From Lunularia cruciata (Eukaryota > Streptophyta > Marchantiopsida > Lunulariales > Lunulariaceae): a stretch of DNA of 64,000 nt. The position numbers and the translations under genes are program-made. The notes under the pieces were generated by a model. It worked only from the letters and a program-made list of their open reading frames with translations, was not told the DNA's origin and ran no database searches. Positions 38,201-48,505 of the stretch are shown piece after piece (position 1 is the stretch's first letter; every line of letters starts with the position of its first letter). Location: assembly GCA_948567375.1 (NCBI GenBank), contig OX419755.1:3229001-3293000 (forward strand). The letters run 5' to 3'.

Positions 38201-39145
38201 TTGCAACTGGAGCTGTGGTGCAACAAGAATTCCCAAATGGACTACATCCCATTACCTTTGTGTCTCACCAACTAAATACAGCTGAAAGAAATTACTCTGC
38301 TTGAGATCGAGAACAACTTACAATGCTATATGCCACCAAGGTATGGAGGCATTATCTCTTGGGGAAACAAGTTGATCATGCAAATTGATCACAAGCCATT
38401 GTTGCAAACCTTACACTTGGAGCACATGAAGAGTCGACATCATCAATAGGAAGAGCAACTCCAATTGTTTGACATCAAACTTGAGTACAAAGCAGGTCGG
38501 TTCCATGTAATCCTTGATGCTCTATCATGACGACCTAATTTGAAGTCTCTTCCTCTCATCATGGCGGCAATTACAATCGTGTCAATTGACCTCAAGATCC
38601 ATAACAAGTTTTGGTCAGCTCTACAACAAGATCCCTTCTTCCAAATGGTACATGGTTGTCTGACAATAGGCGACAAGGAGTACAACACCTTCTCCTTCAA
38701 GGAAGGCCTTCTATTCCATGCGAACCGAATCTATATTTTAGCCAAAGGTGATCTCCGACTTGTGCGCCTTCAGGAAGCCCATGATTTACCAATAGCTCGT
38801 CACATGGGGGTGGACAAGACCTTGGGTACCCTCCAACACCAATGGTGATGGCCCAACATGACATGAGATGTTCAGGAGTTTGTCCAATCATGTGAGAGTT
38901 GTCAACGCAACAAGGCTAGTAACCAAAAGCCAAGTGTGCTCCTTCAACCACTTCCCATTCCAACTACTCATTGGGAACATGTGAGCTTAGATCTCATCAC
39001 CTCCCTGCCCAAGACACAACAAGGTCACATAACAATTGTGGTGTTTGTAGATAAGCTTAGTAAGCAAATCCATTTTGTAACAATATGGAGTTTAGCGACG
39101 AAGTTAGTCGAGCTTATGAAGTAGATAATAAGACAAAATAGCCTA

Positions 39146-39186
39146 GAATATTCTAGAAGCATCTAAGAAGCTTCTTGGGAAGCTTC
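39146..39186 (+). promoter_or_regulatory. Heat-shock-element array in the G2 5' LTR
   Basis: A perfect three-unit element GAAtaTTCtaGAA at 39146-39158, then GAAgcTTC at 39167-39174 and 39179-39186. It lies about 190-230 bp before the TATA box. The same array is at 44356-44396 in the other LTR. Confidence 0.55.
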
Positions 39187-39376
39187 CTAACTAGTTAACT
39201 TGCGCCCTAAGCAGGTAGCTTCTAGAAGGAAGCTTCTAACTAGCTTAGCTTGCACGCCAAGTAGGCGGCTTCTAGAAGGAAGCTTCTTGAGAAGCTTCCT
39301 AGTTAACTTGGCTTGCACTCCAAGAAAGCGGCTCAAGGAAGCTTCTTGAGAAGCTTCAAGGGACTTGTATGCTACC

Positions 39377-39384
39377 TATAAATA
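39377..39384 (+). promoter_or_regulatory. TATA box in the G2 5' LTR
   Basis: TATAAATA, kept in all four LTRs of the family (35170, 39377, 44587, 46003). Likely start of the element's RNA lies about 30 bp downstream. Confidence 0.6.
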
Positions 39385-39759
39385 CCAAGGCCGAAGCTCA
39401 TGCTAGGCATTCAGAGTTTTCCCTCATTCAAGTGTCCCAATGTGAGCTTCCATTCTCCTATTTCTCTCCTCGGTTTCGGTCTTTTACATTGGTATCATAG
39501 CAGGAATGGGATGGATGGAATTTATGGACCACCAAATCCACTTCCGCCAAACCATTGGGACTTTCATGTCCAGATATTACCAAAGCATCGTTTCACACAA
39601 TTCATCACCTCACGCTTTGGGCAGGATTTTCTACATATGATCACCGTGTCAGAGGAACCCTTGATACTTCCAGTTGTAACTTATGGAGAACGGTGGACGT
39701 GTTGTATCTACGTGTTAATCAACTAGATAAATTGCAGGTAGTGGAATAGAGTAGTAGCA

Positions 39760-42700
39760 ATGGCGGCAATACCGGATGTTATCCTTGCAATGTAACAACA
39801 AATCAAGCATCTTACTCGATTGTTGGATGAACGAGACCAGCAACGACGAGAACAGATAGACAGAGCGCCAGTTTGAGATGGAGAAGATTGCATTTGATTT
39901 CTAAAACCCAAGGTGTTTGAAGGCAAGAATCTTCCAGGCACAGTGGAGAATTTTGTGTTTGACTGTGAACGTTACTTTGAAGCCACCAATCTTCAAGACG
40001 AACGGAAACAAATTCTCTTGGCTTCTAGCCAATTGGATGGAGTGGCAAAACTTTGGTGGTAATTCCGAGTAGAAAGAGCTGAACGACAAATTTTAACACC
40101 AATTTTTACATGGGCAAAATTCAAGGATGCAATACTTGGTCAATTTCAGACTATAAATGCCACCCGAGCTGCACGAGATAAATTGGCGGAGTTGAGACAG
40201 ATTGGCTCAGTGAGAAGCTACATCACACAATTTCAGAATATCATCATGCAAATTCCAGATATCCAAGAAGGTGAAGTTCTGGATCGATTTGTGCAAGGAT
40301 TGAAGTCACGAACCAGATTGGAGGTGACCATGCGAGAGCCACAGAATGTAGAACAAGCCATGCAATTGGCTGAGCGTTTTGATTCCTTAGTTGCGACAAC
40401 TTGGTCTTGACCTCGACCTACACAAAACCCACCAGTACCACGAGTGGAAGAACCGGTACCAATGGAGATTGATGCTATCCAACAAAGACCACTTGGCACA
40501 GCAGATAGAGAAAGATTACGACAAAATGGAAGTTGTTTTTATTGTCGCCAGTTGGGGCATCGCATTGCTGAATGTCCACTCAAGAATGAACGACCTCGAC
40601 AAGTTGCCCAAGTGGAGGTTGTGGAGCGGAATGATCAGGGAAACGAGGAATCCCAGTAGGAGATTTCGAGCCGCCTATTGGGAGCTTGATTAGTTCCAAT
40701 GGGATTGAAGGCTCGACCTATGCAAGTTTGCTTCACTTGCAAGGTATGATATCTAATCGGGGTTGTAGAATTTTGGTTGATTCTGGAAGTTCAGAGAATT
40801 GCATGTCTATGCAAGTAGCAAAGGAATTGGGTATTCCTATCAAGCCAGTGATTGGAAGTAGTTTGATGATGGCGGATAGTAGAAAGGGTTCTGCATTCCG
40901 CACCTTGCATCCTGTTACCTTCAAGATTGGGAAGGAGTATTTGGAGTGTATGAGGTTTGTAGTGGCACCTCTACACTATGATATCATTCTGGGTCTACCT
41001 TGGCTTGAATGTCATAAGGTTCAATTTGATTGGACCCAACACCAAATTCAAGTACAACACCAAGGTAGGAATTTCCGATTAGGCTGTCTGGCACCTCTGA
41101 GTAAGACACCTAAGAATAGTCAGTCCCAAGATGGGAAGTTTGTCGAGAAGGTAGCCATAGAGCAAATCTGGAAGGGAGATGAGTCCCAAGATGGGAAGTT
41201 TGCCAGGAAGGCAACCATGGAGCAAGCTTGGAAGAGAGATGAGTCCCTAGAAAGGAAGTTTGTTAATGAAGCAGCCATAGAGCAAGCTTTGGAAGAAGAT
41301 AAGTCTGTATTTGCGGTGTGGATCAAGCCGATTGCACAAGAACAATCTGAGGAGGGCCAAGTGCCGCATCAAGCGACGGTTGATCGGATAGTTCAAGAGT
41401 TTGCAGATGTGTTTCCGGATGATCTGCCAAAGGGATTACCCTCTGATCGAGGTATACCCTTCAAGATCGAGTTATTGCCAGGAAGTACTCTAGTGAGTAG
41501 ACCAATCTATCGGCTCTCACCAAAGGAGTTGGAGGAGTTGCGAACAACACTTATAGAGTTGTTGGAGAAGGATTTCATACGACATAGTACCTCTCCTTGG
41601 GGAGCACCGGTACTATTTGTTCCAAAGAAGGATGGAGGACTTCGTTTCTGTATTGATTACCGTGGGCTCAATAAGCAAACCGTGAAGAATGCATATCCCT
41701 TGCCTCGGATCGATGACTTGCTTGATCAATTAAGTGGAGCACGATACTTTTCCAAGCTAGATCTTCGTAGCGGCTATTGGCAAATTCCTATTGAAGGAGA
41801 GGACGTGAAAAAGACTGCCTTTCGTACAAGGTATGGACATTTTGAGTGGAGAGTTCTACCTTTTGGACTCACTAATGCTCCAGCAATCTTCATGGATCAG
41901 ATGCATCGGGTATTGGAGGGGCTATTGGATCAGTTTGTGGTAGTGTTCTTGGATGATATCTTAATCTATAGTAGGACAGAGGCAGAACACATGAATCATG
42001 TGCGAGAAGTCCTAAGACGACTACGACATTGGAAATTTTACTGCAAGAAGTCAAAGTGTGCTTTTTGGCAGAAGGAGGTTACCTTCTTGGGTCATAAGAT
42101 CTCATCAAAGGGGATCAAGATGGAAGAAGAGAAGATCAAGGCCATTACTGATTGGCCTACCCCAAAGGATGCTACCGAAGTACGAGCGTTCAATGGATTG
42201 GCCAGTTTTTACCGACGGTTCATCCACTATTATGCTCACGTGGCTGCACCATTGACTGACCTCTTGGGAAAGAACTCGAGCTTCCAATGGACCACCAAGC
42301 ATGAAGAAGCATTCCAGAAGTTAAAGCATATGGTGTCTTCAAGACCCATTCTTCAACCATATGATCCTCAACTACCTTGTGTGGTTGATTTTGATGCTTC
42401 TAACTTTGCAATTGGAGCTGTGTTGCAACAAGAATTTCTAGATGGACTACATCCTATTGCCTTTGTGTCTCGCCGACTAAATACAGCTGAAAGAAATTAC
42501 TCTGCTCGAGATCGGGAACAACTTGCAATGGTATATGCCACCAAGGTATGGAGGCATTATCTCTTGGGGAAACAAGTGATCATGCGAATTGATCACAAGC
42601 CATTGTTGCAGACCTTACACCTAGAGCACATGAAGAGTCAACATCATCGATGGGAAGAGCAACTCCAATTGTTCAACATCAAACTTGAGTACAAACCAAG

Positions 42701-44275
42701 TTGGTTCCATGTCATCCCTGATGCTCTATCACGACGACCTGATTTGAAGTCTCTTCCTCTCATCGCGGCAGCAATTACGACGGTGTCAATTGATCCCAAG
42801 ATTCATAACGAGTTTCGGTTAGCCCTACAGCAAGATCCCTTCTTCCAAATAGTACACGATCGTCTAACAGCACGCGACAAGGAGTACAACACCTTCTCCT
42901 TCAAGGAAGGCCTTTTATTCCATGCAGACCAGATCTATGTTCCAACCAAAGGTGATCTTCGACTTGTGCGCCTTCAAGAAGCCCATGATTTACCAATAGC
43001 TGGTCACATGGGAGTGGACAAGACCTTGGGCACCCTCCAATGCCAATGGTGGTGGCCCAACATGACACAAGATGTTCGAGACTTTGTCCGATCATGTGAG
43101 AGTTGCCAACGGAACAAGGCCAGCAACCAGAAGCCGAGTGGACTCCTTCAACCACTCGCCATTCCATCCGCTCGTTAGGAGCATGTGAGCTTGGATCTCA
43201 TCACATCCTTGCCAAAGACAAAACAAGGACACACCGCAATTGTGGTGTTTGTGGATAAGCTTAGTAAGCAAATCCACTTAGCACCAACTTGTGATACCGT
43301 AGATGCTCCAACCTTAGCGCAAATCTACTTCGACAATGTCTTCAAGCATCATGGGATGCCACGTGTACTCATCTCCGACCGTGATCCTCGATTTACCGGG
43401 AAGTTTTGGCAAGCACTCTTCCAGATACTTGGCACCAAGCTTGCTTTGTCCACGGCCTATCATCCTCAAACTGATGGACAAACCAAACGCGCCAATCGTA
43501 CATTGGAGGATATGTTGCGGGCCTTTGTCAATGTCCACCATACCAACTGGGATGAATGTCTTGCAGCTGCAAAATTTGCCTACAACAATTCCAAACAGGC
43601 AAGCACTAGATTTTCTCCCTTCTTTCTCAATTTTGGCTAAGATCCGCTTGTTCCAGATTCTCTTCTTGCTCCCCCTCCCTCTCAGGTTCCTCATACTTCT
43701 ACATTCTTGACCACTATATCCCAATCTCTCCTACAAGCCAAATCTCACCTCCTTGTTGCTCAAAATCGCCAAAAACAATATGCAGACCATCATCGTCGTG
43801 ATCTCACCTTTGAAGTTGGTGATAAAGTCATGCTATCCTCTAGTAACCTCCCTCTCCCACTTGATACCCAAGTTCGTAAACTTGCTCCTAATTGGATAGG
43901 ACCCTTTGATATCACCCACATTATCTCTCCTGTTGCTTATCGTGTTGCCTTACCTTGTCACATGTGTATCCATCCTGTCTTTCATATTTCCAAGTTGAAA
44001 CCCTTTGTTCCTAACCCTTCTTCCTTTTCCTCTCAAGTCCAACCTCCCCCTCTTCTTGTCCCTATCAATGATCATGAGGAGTACGAAGTTGATTGTATCC
44101 TTGCGCGTCGCCATATTCAACGAGGCCGTCACCAACATATGGCGTACAAGGTCCTTTGGAAAGGGTATCCCCTTCATGATGCTACATGGGAACCTCTTTC
44201 TCACCTCCAGAATGCACAGATGGCCATCAAGGAATTCGAAGCTTCATTGGCGACGAGGACGTCACCAACTAGCGG
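39760..44275 (+). pseudogene. G2 gag-pol region (fossil, few breaks)
   Basis: Parts: gag about 39760-40660 with CCHC knuckle CFYCRQLGHRIAEC at about 40534-40575; protease about 40740-41040 ([12 protein letters not shown]); three 20-residue repeats 41124-41303; RT about 41550-42010 ([29 protein letters not shown]); RNase H about 42330-42740 ([14 protein letters not shown]); integrase about 42980-43650 with the HHCC finger ([20 protein letters not shown]) and the core D,D,E region; chromodomain about 44058-44250 (YKVLWKGYPLHDATWEPL). In chromoviruses the chromodomain steers integration to histone-marked heterochromatin. Confidence 0.93.
41124..41303 (+). repeat. Three 60-bp in-frame tandem repeats in the G2 polyprotein
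   Basis: Three units of exactly 60 bp (20 residues), each built on a pattern of GKF, then A-x-E-Q, then a K/E-D-E ending. They lie in the linker between protease and RT. The same triplet occurs in G1 at about 36920-37100, so it predates the split of the two copies. Confidence 0.85.
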
Positions 44276-44285
44276 CGGGGGAATA

Positions 44286-44698
44286 TGTAACAATATGGAG
44301 TTTAGCGACAAAGTTAGTCGAGCTTATGAAGTAGATAAGAAGACAAAATAGCCTAGAATATTCTAGAAGCATCTAAGAAGCTTCTTGGGAAGCTTCCTAA
44401 CTAGTTAACTTGCACCCTAAGCAGGTAGCTTCTAGAAGGAAGCTTCTAACTAGCTTAGCTTGCATGCCAAGTAGGCGGCTTCTAGAAGGAAGCTTCTTGA
44501 GAAGCTTCCTAGTTAACTTGGCTTGCACTCCAAGAAAGCGGCTCAAGGAAGCTTCTTGAGAAGCTTCAAGGGACTTGTATGCTACCTATAAATACCAAGG
44601 CCGAAGCTCATGCTAGGCATTTGGAGTTTTCCCTCATTCAAGTGTCCCAATGTGAGCTTCCATTCTCCTATTTCTCTCCTCGGTTTTGGTCTTTTACA
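44286..44698 (+). repeat. 3' LTR of G2
   Basis: 413 bp, same length as the 5' copy, 7 differences by hand count. TATAAATA at 44587-44594; GAAtaTTCtaGAA at 44356-44368. Confidence 0.95.
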
Positions 44699-45708
44699 CA
44701 TTTGGTACCAACGATTGATACTGTGGATGCTCCAACCTTGGCACAACTCTACTTTGATAATATATTCAAACATCATGGGATGCCATGTGTACTCATCTCT
44801 GACCATGATCCTCACTTCACCAAAAAGTTTTGGCAAGCCCTCTTCCAAATACTTGGCACTAAGCTTACTTTGTCCATAGCCTATCATCCTCAAACTGATG
44901 GAAAAACTGAACATGCAAATTGCACCTTGGAAGATATGCTTCATGCTTTTGTCAACATTCACCATACCAATTGGGATGAATGTCTTGCAGCTGTAGAGTT
45001 TGCATACAACAATTCTAAACAAGCAAACACCGGATTTTCTCCTTTCTTTCTCAATTTTGGCCAAGATCCGCTTGTCTTGGATTCTCTTCTTGCTCTTCCT
45101 CCATCTCAGGTCCCTCATACTTCAACCTTCTTGACCACCATATCCAAATCTCTCTAACAAGCCAAATCTCACCTCCTTGTTGCTCAGAATTGTCAAAAAC
45201 AATATGTGAACCACCATCGTCGTGATCTCACCTTTGAAGTTGGTGATAAAGTTATGCTATCTTCTAGTAATCTACCCCTCCCACTTGATACCCAAGTTTG
45301 TAAACTTGCCCCTAATTGGATAGGACCTTTTGATATCACCCAAATTGTCTCTCCTATTGCTTATTGACTTGCCTTGCCTTGTCATATGCACATCCATCCC
45401 GTCTTTCATGTTTCCAAGTTGAAACCCTTTGTTCCTAATGCCTCTTCTTTCTCCTCTTGAGTCCAACCTCCTCCTCTCCCAATCCCTATCAATGATCATG
45501 GGAGTACAAAGTTGATCGTATCCTTGCACGTCGCCACATCCAATGAGGACGCTGCCAACATATAGAGTACAAGGTCCTTTGGAAAGGGTATCCCCTTCAT
45601 GATGCCACATGGGAACCTCTTTCTCACCTCCAAAATGCACAGACGGTCATTCAGGAGTTTGAAGCTTCAATGGCGACAAGAACATCACCAACTAGCGGTG
45701 GGGGAATA

Positions 45709-46114
45709 TGTAACAATATGGAGTTTAGCGACATAGTTAGTAAGGCTAATGAAGTAGAAAATAAGCCAAATTAGCCTAGAATATTCCAAAAGCATCTAGA
45801 AAGCTTCTTGGGAAGCTTCCCAACTAGTTAACTTGCACCCCAAGCAGGTAGCTTCTAGAAGGAACCTTCTAGAAGCTTCTAACTAGCTTAGCTTGCATGC
45901 CAAGTAGGAAACTTGTTGAGAAGCTTCTTGGTTAACTTGGCTTGCCCTCCAAGAAAGTGGCTCAAGGAAGCTTCTTGAGAAGCATAGGTCTTGTATGCTA
46001 CCTATAAATACCAAAGCCGAAGCTCATGCTAGGCATTTGGAGTTTTCTCACATTCAAATGTCCTAATGTGAACTTCCATTCTCCTATTTCTCTCCTCGGT
46101 TTTGGTCTTTTACA
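45709..46114 (+). repeat. 3' LTR of G1
   Basis: Starts TGTAACAATATGG, ends GGTCTTTTACA. A perfect TTCtaGAAgcTTC heat-shock element at 45867-45879; TATAAATA at 46003-46010. Confidence 0.92.
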
Positions 46115-47390
46115 TGTACCAACACTTGACTCCAAGACAATGACTCCCTCCTATGAACAACCATGTTAGTAATAAAGGGAAACAAGAGAGCCATAAAAGG
46201 ATCACATAAAAGGAATAAGACTTACCAAGGATCCACCAGCCTCCTTAAGCTCTCTAAAGAAGGACGCTCATGAGATGCTATTAAAAGTGTTCTCAACACC
46301 CAGTTGTAGGACAACCAAATCCAAATGGATATTTAGGAGTACCATAATGCCTAGAGATATAGCCTCCCATCCTCTAGGTGTAGCTACTCCAAACTGATAT
46401 GGATTGAGGCGCTATTAGAAGTGAGAACAATGCTGAAGGGCAATAGTGCAGTTGATCAAACGCAAAAGGATCTCTCTAATAACAATATGTCTAATGCCTC
46501 TTGAGTCCTTCTCCACCCCAAGAAGTTGACTAGCACCTAACACCCAACTAATTGACATAGGAATGTCTCCTCTTGCTACCACTATAACCACTTGAAATAA
46601 TTGGGTAAAACCAATGGAAGGATCATTTGCCTAAAAGCAATCTCTAAGATACCCATATGCCATGCCTGAGGAGCCTCTTGAGGAGAGGCAAGAGGTAGTG
46701 CACAATGCTTGTGCAAGAAGTGACCTATCAAGACATAAAGTCTACTTAGGCTGATAATCTAAGACCTCTAGTGGTAATTCCTCTCTTGCCATAGGATATA
46801 ATGAGCATAGGGAAGAGATAGTCTCATCAATAGGACTAGCCATACACAAAGTATGTAACATTTGTGTTACTCTCTTGAACTCTCCTACCTGACCCAATGT
46901 CCTACACCGTTGTAATCAAGTGGACTTTGTAATATCTTGTGGCAAACCTGTCTCCTAAAATATGTAGCTCTAGCAAACTCTTCTTGAAGGGCCCTCCAAT
47001 CCCCCGCTCAAAATCAACAAAATCTAATAGGCACCTCCTTATGTCCCACATGTCCCCCTCTAGCATAACAAAAACACTATCAAGGGAGTAAGAGGAATAG
47101 GAACAATGCTAGCTCGTCAAAGGGATCATATGCCAAACAATCAAGTGGTAGGCAAAAGCCTATCTAGCCTCATAATGGAGTGTACACGGTAGCTTATGGA
47201 ATAGATGTGGACATGGATAAACTCAAATAACCTCAAAATGCAACCTGCTTGAGAAGGTAACCACTCCCACGACTTGATCAATATCCTTGGAATGGTCAAC
47301 AAAGAGATAGAGGAAGCGTGCATGATCTTGAGTGTGACTATTCGTGATGTGGTTGCTTGCATCACATGAGCATCCTTCACACGTGGGTCT

Positions 47391-47948
47391 GTGAGCCGGC
47401 ATGTCTCTCACTCAAGATGAACCTCTGATGGCTATTATGGTAGCGCACCATGGACAAAGAAGGCAAGGAACCCCAACTCCATCATACTTTTCCAAGGCTA
47501 CCACTCCAAGACTCAAGATATTGCTCACTAGAGAACTCAATGAGAGAGAGATAGTTGCAAATGAAAGGATATCCATTCACATGGGCATATTCCACTAGCA
47601 TGTTATCTTATCTTGACCCAACCACTAAGTCAAGGATTCCTTCACATGGGCTATCCTTGGACTATAGAAGGATCCAAAACAAAAAGGCTTGCGGGCCCAA
47701 GAGTTCTCAACTCTTTCCTCAAAGCCAAACATCTATGAATAATACCAAGTCAACACACTAGAATCCAAAATAGTGGTGCTCATCTTTTCCACTTCCTCTA
47801 AAGTAAGGTCTCCACTATCTTAGTTATGACTAACCTTAGCTAATCATGACTAATGTAGAACTATCCTTTATCTCTATATATCTCTCAAGTATCTGTAATA
47901 CTAAACTACATATCATAATACCACACACATGCACAAATGGGTGTTATA
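47391..47948 (-). repeat. Solo LTR, family TGTAACACCC, inside LINE copy B
   Basis: Reverse-strand relative of the solo LTR at 25644-26332 and shorter than it. It is flanked by the exact 5-bp repeat GGTCT at 47386-47390 and 47949-47953. LINE copy B sequence is continuous on both sides when compared with copy C near 51,730-51,760, which confirms the boundaries. Confidence 0.85.
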
Positions 47949-48505
47949 GGTCTTTATCCCTTGTGAGAAAAATCATCGATGGCACACCGGGTATGGTGTA
48001 TCTTGAGCTGCTCCAAGCAGCCCCACATGGGGAGGTGTAGCCATGGCTAGCACAAGAATAATGATAATAACACATGATGCTCCTCTCCACATCTCTCCAT
48101 ACCTGCAAAACCACAACCCCTCACATCTCAACTCACATGAGAAAATACAATCTCTTCAAACCCAAAAAACTATAAACTCTCATAACTTTCAATTTCCATC
48201 TCAAAAAATTTCAAACTTAATTTCCATGGAACTCACTCATCTTGACCATGAGATTAGAAATGAAAATTCCTGATCCATCACTCTCAATGTGTAATGATCA
48301 CTCTAAACCGTAAAAAACCTTAAAATCCCCATAACTTTTATTCAATAATCCATACTCTTCAATCTATATACCAATGGAACCGAAATTGAAAACCAAACAG
48401 AATTGCCTATTCACTGCTATATGCTAGAGAGCCCTCAGAAAATGTCTATCTTTCATCTCACATCTCTCCCTCTCCTCTCCCATCTCCACACTCCCAACCT
48501 CCTCC

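Larger units (their letters stand above)
39076..39488 (+). repeat. 5' LTR of G2
   Basis: Starts TGTAACAATATGG, ends GGTCTTTTACA. TATAAATA at 39377-39384. Several GAAnnTTC dyads between 39146 and 39360. Confidence 0.95.
39076..44698 (+). mobile_element. Gypsy chromovirus G2, nearly whole, nested in G1 (fossil)
   Basis: Complete in layout: LTR 39076-39488, primer site from 39490 (TGGTATCATAGC, tRNA-Met type), gag, protease, RT, RNase H, integrase, chromodomain, polypurine tract about 44271-44285, LTR 44286-44698. It is flanked by the exact 5-bp repeat CATTT at 39071-39075 and 44699-44703, which are G1 integrase sequence. The two 413-bp LTRs differ at 7 positions by hand count (about 1.7%), so it is the youngest element seen here. 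Its frame is broken only a few times (about three to five), but it is not whole. It belongs to the same family as G1. Confidence 0.95.
35553..45680 (+). pseudogene. G1 gag-pol region, broken (fossil)
   Basis: Outside the G2 insertion the parts are: gag about 35553-36420 with a CCHC knuckle at about 36331-36372; protease about 36550-36830 ([12 protein letters not shown]); linker with 20-residue repeats about 36920-37100; RT about 37350-37830 ([19 protein letters not shown]); RNase H about 38050-38540; integrase about 38700-39075 and 44699-45130; chromodomain about 45480-45670 (YKVLWKGYPLHDATWEPL-type block). The protein is about as long as in related chromoviruses but is interrupted throughout. 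Confidence 0.88.
34890..46114 (+). mobile_element. Gypsy chromovirus G1, broken and split by G2 (fossil)
   Basis: Own parts are 34890-39075 and 44699-46114 (about 5.6 kb); G2 fills 39076-44698. Order: LTR, tRNA-Met-type primer site from 35283, gag, protease, RT, RNase H, integrase (split by G2), chromodomain, polypurine tract about 45694-45708, LTR. It is flanked by the exact 5-bp repeat TGTAC at 34885-34889 and 46115-46119. Its two LTRs differ at roughly 6-7% of aligned positions plus one length difference, by hand count. The coding frame has many breaks, probably more than ten. RT before integrase marks gypsy; the C-terminal chromodomain marks a chromovirus. Confidence 0.93.
33257..48505 (-). 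mobile_element. LINE copy B, split by three later insertions
   Basis: The LINE-derived pieces are 33257-34889, 46115-47390 and 47949-48505 (about 3.5 kb). Between them lie gypsy element G1 (34890-46114, holding G2) and a solo LTR (47391-47948). The left piece carries the 3' tail, the endonuclease-type region (minus 33693-34076: CECGPTLDVVVVHMTWC, then ADLYLVQDDQVIVA), and the RT box SLVDDTHIMG near 34,760-34,790. The middle piece carries the N-terminal half; the right piece the 5' UTR. G1 entered beside the QGDLLGRP codons of the reverse transcriptase (34865-34889). Stops interrupt the frame, so the copy was probably inactive when entered. Confidence 0.8.
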
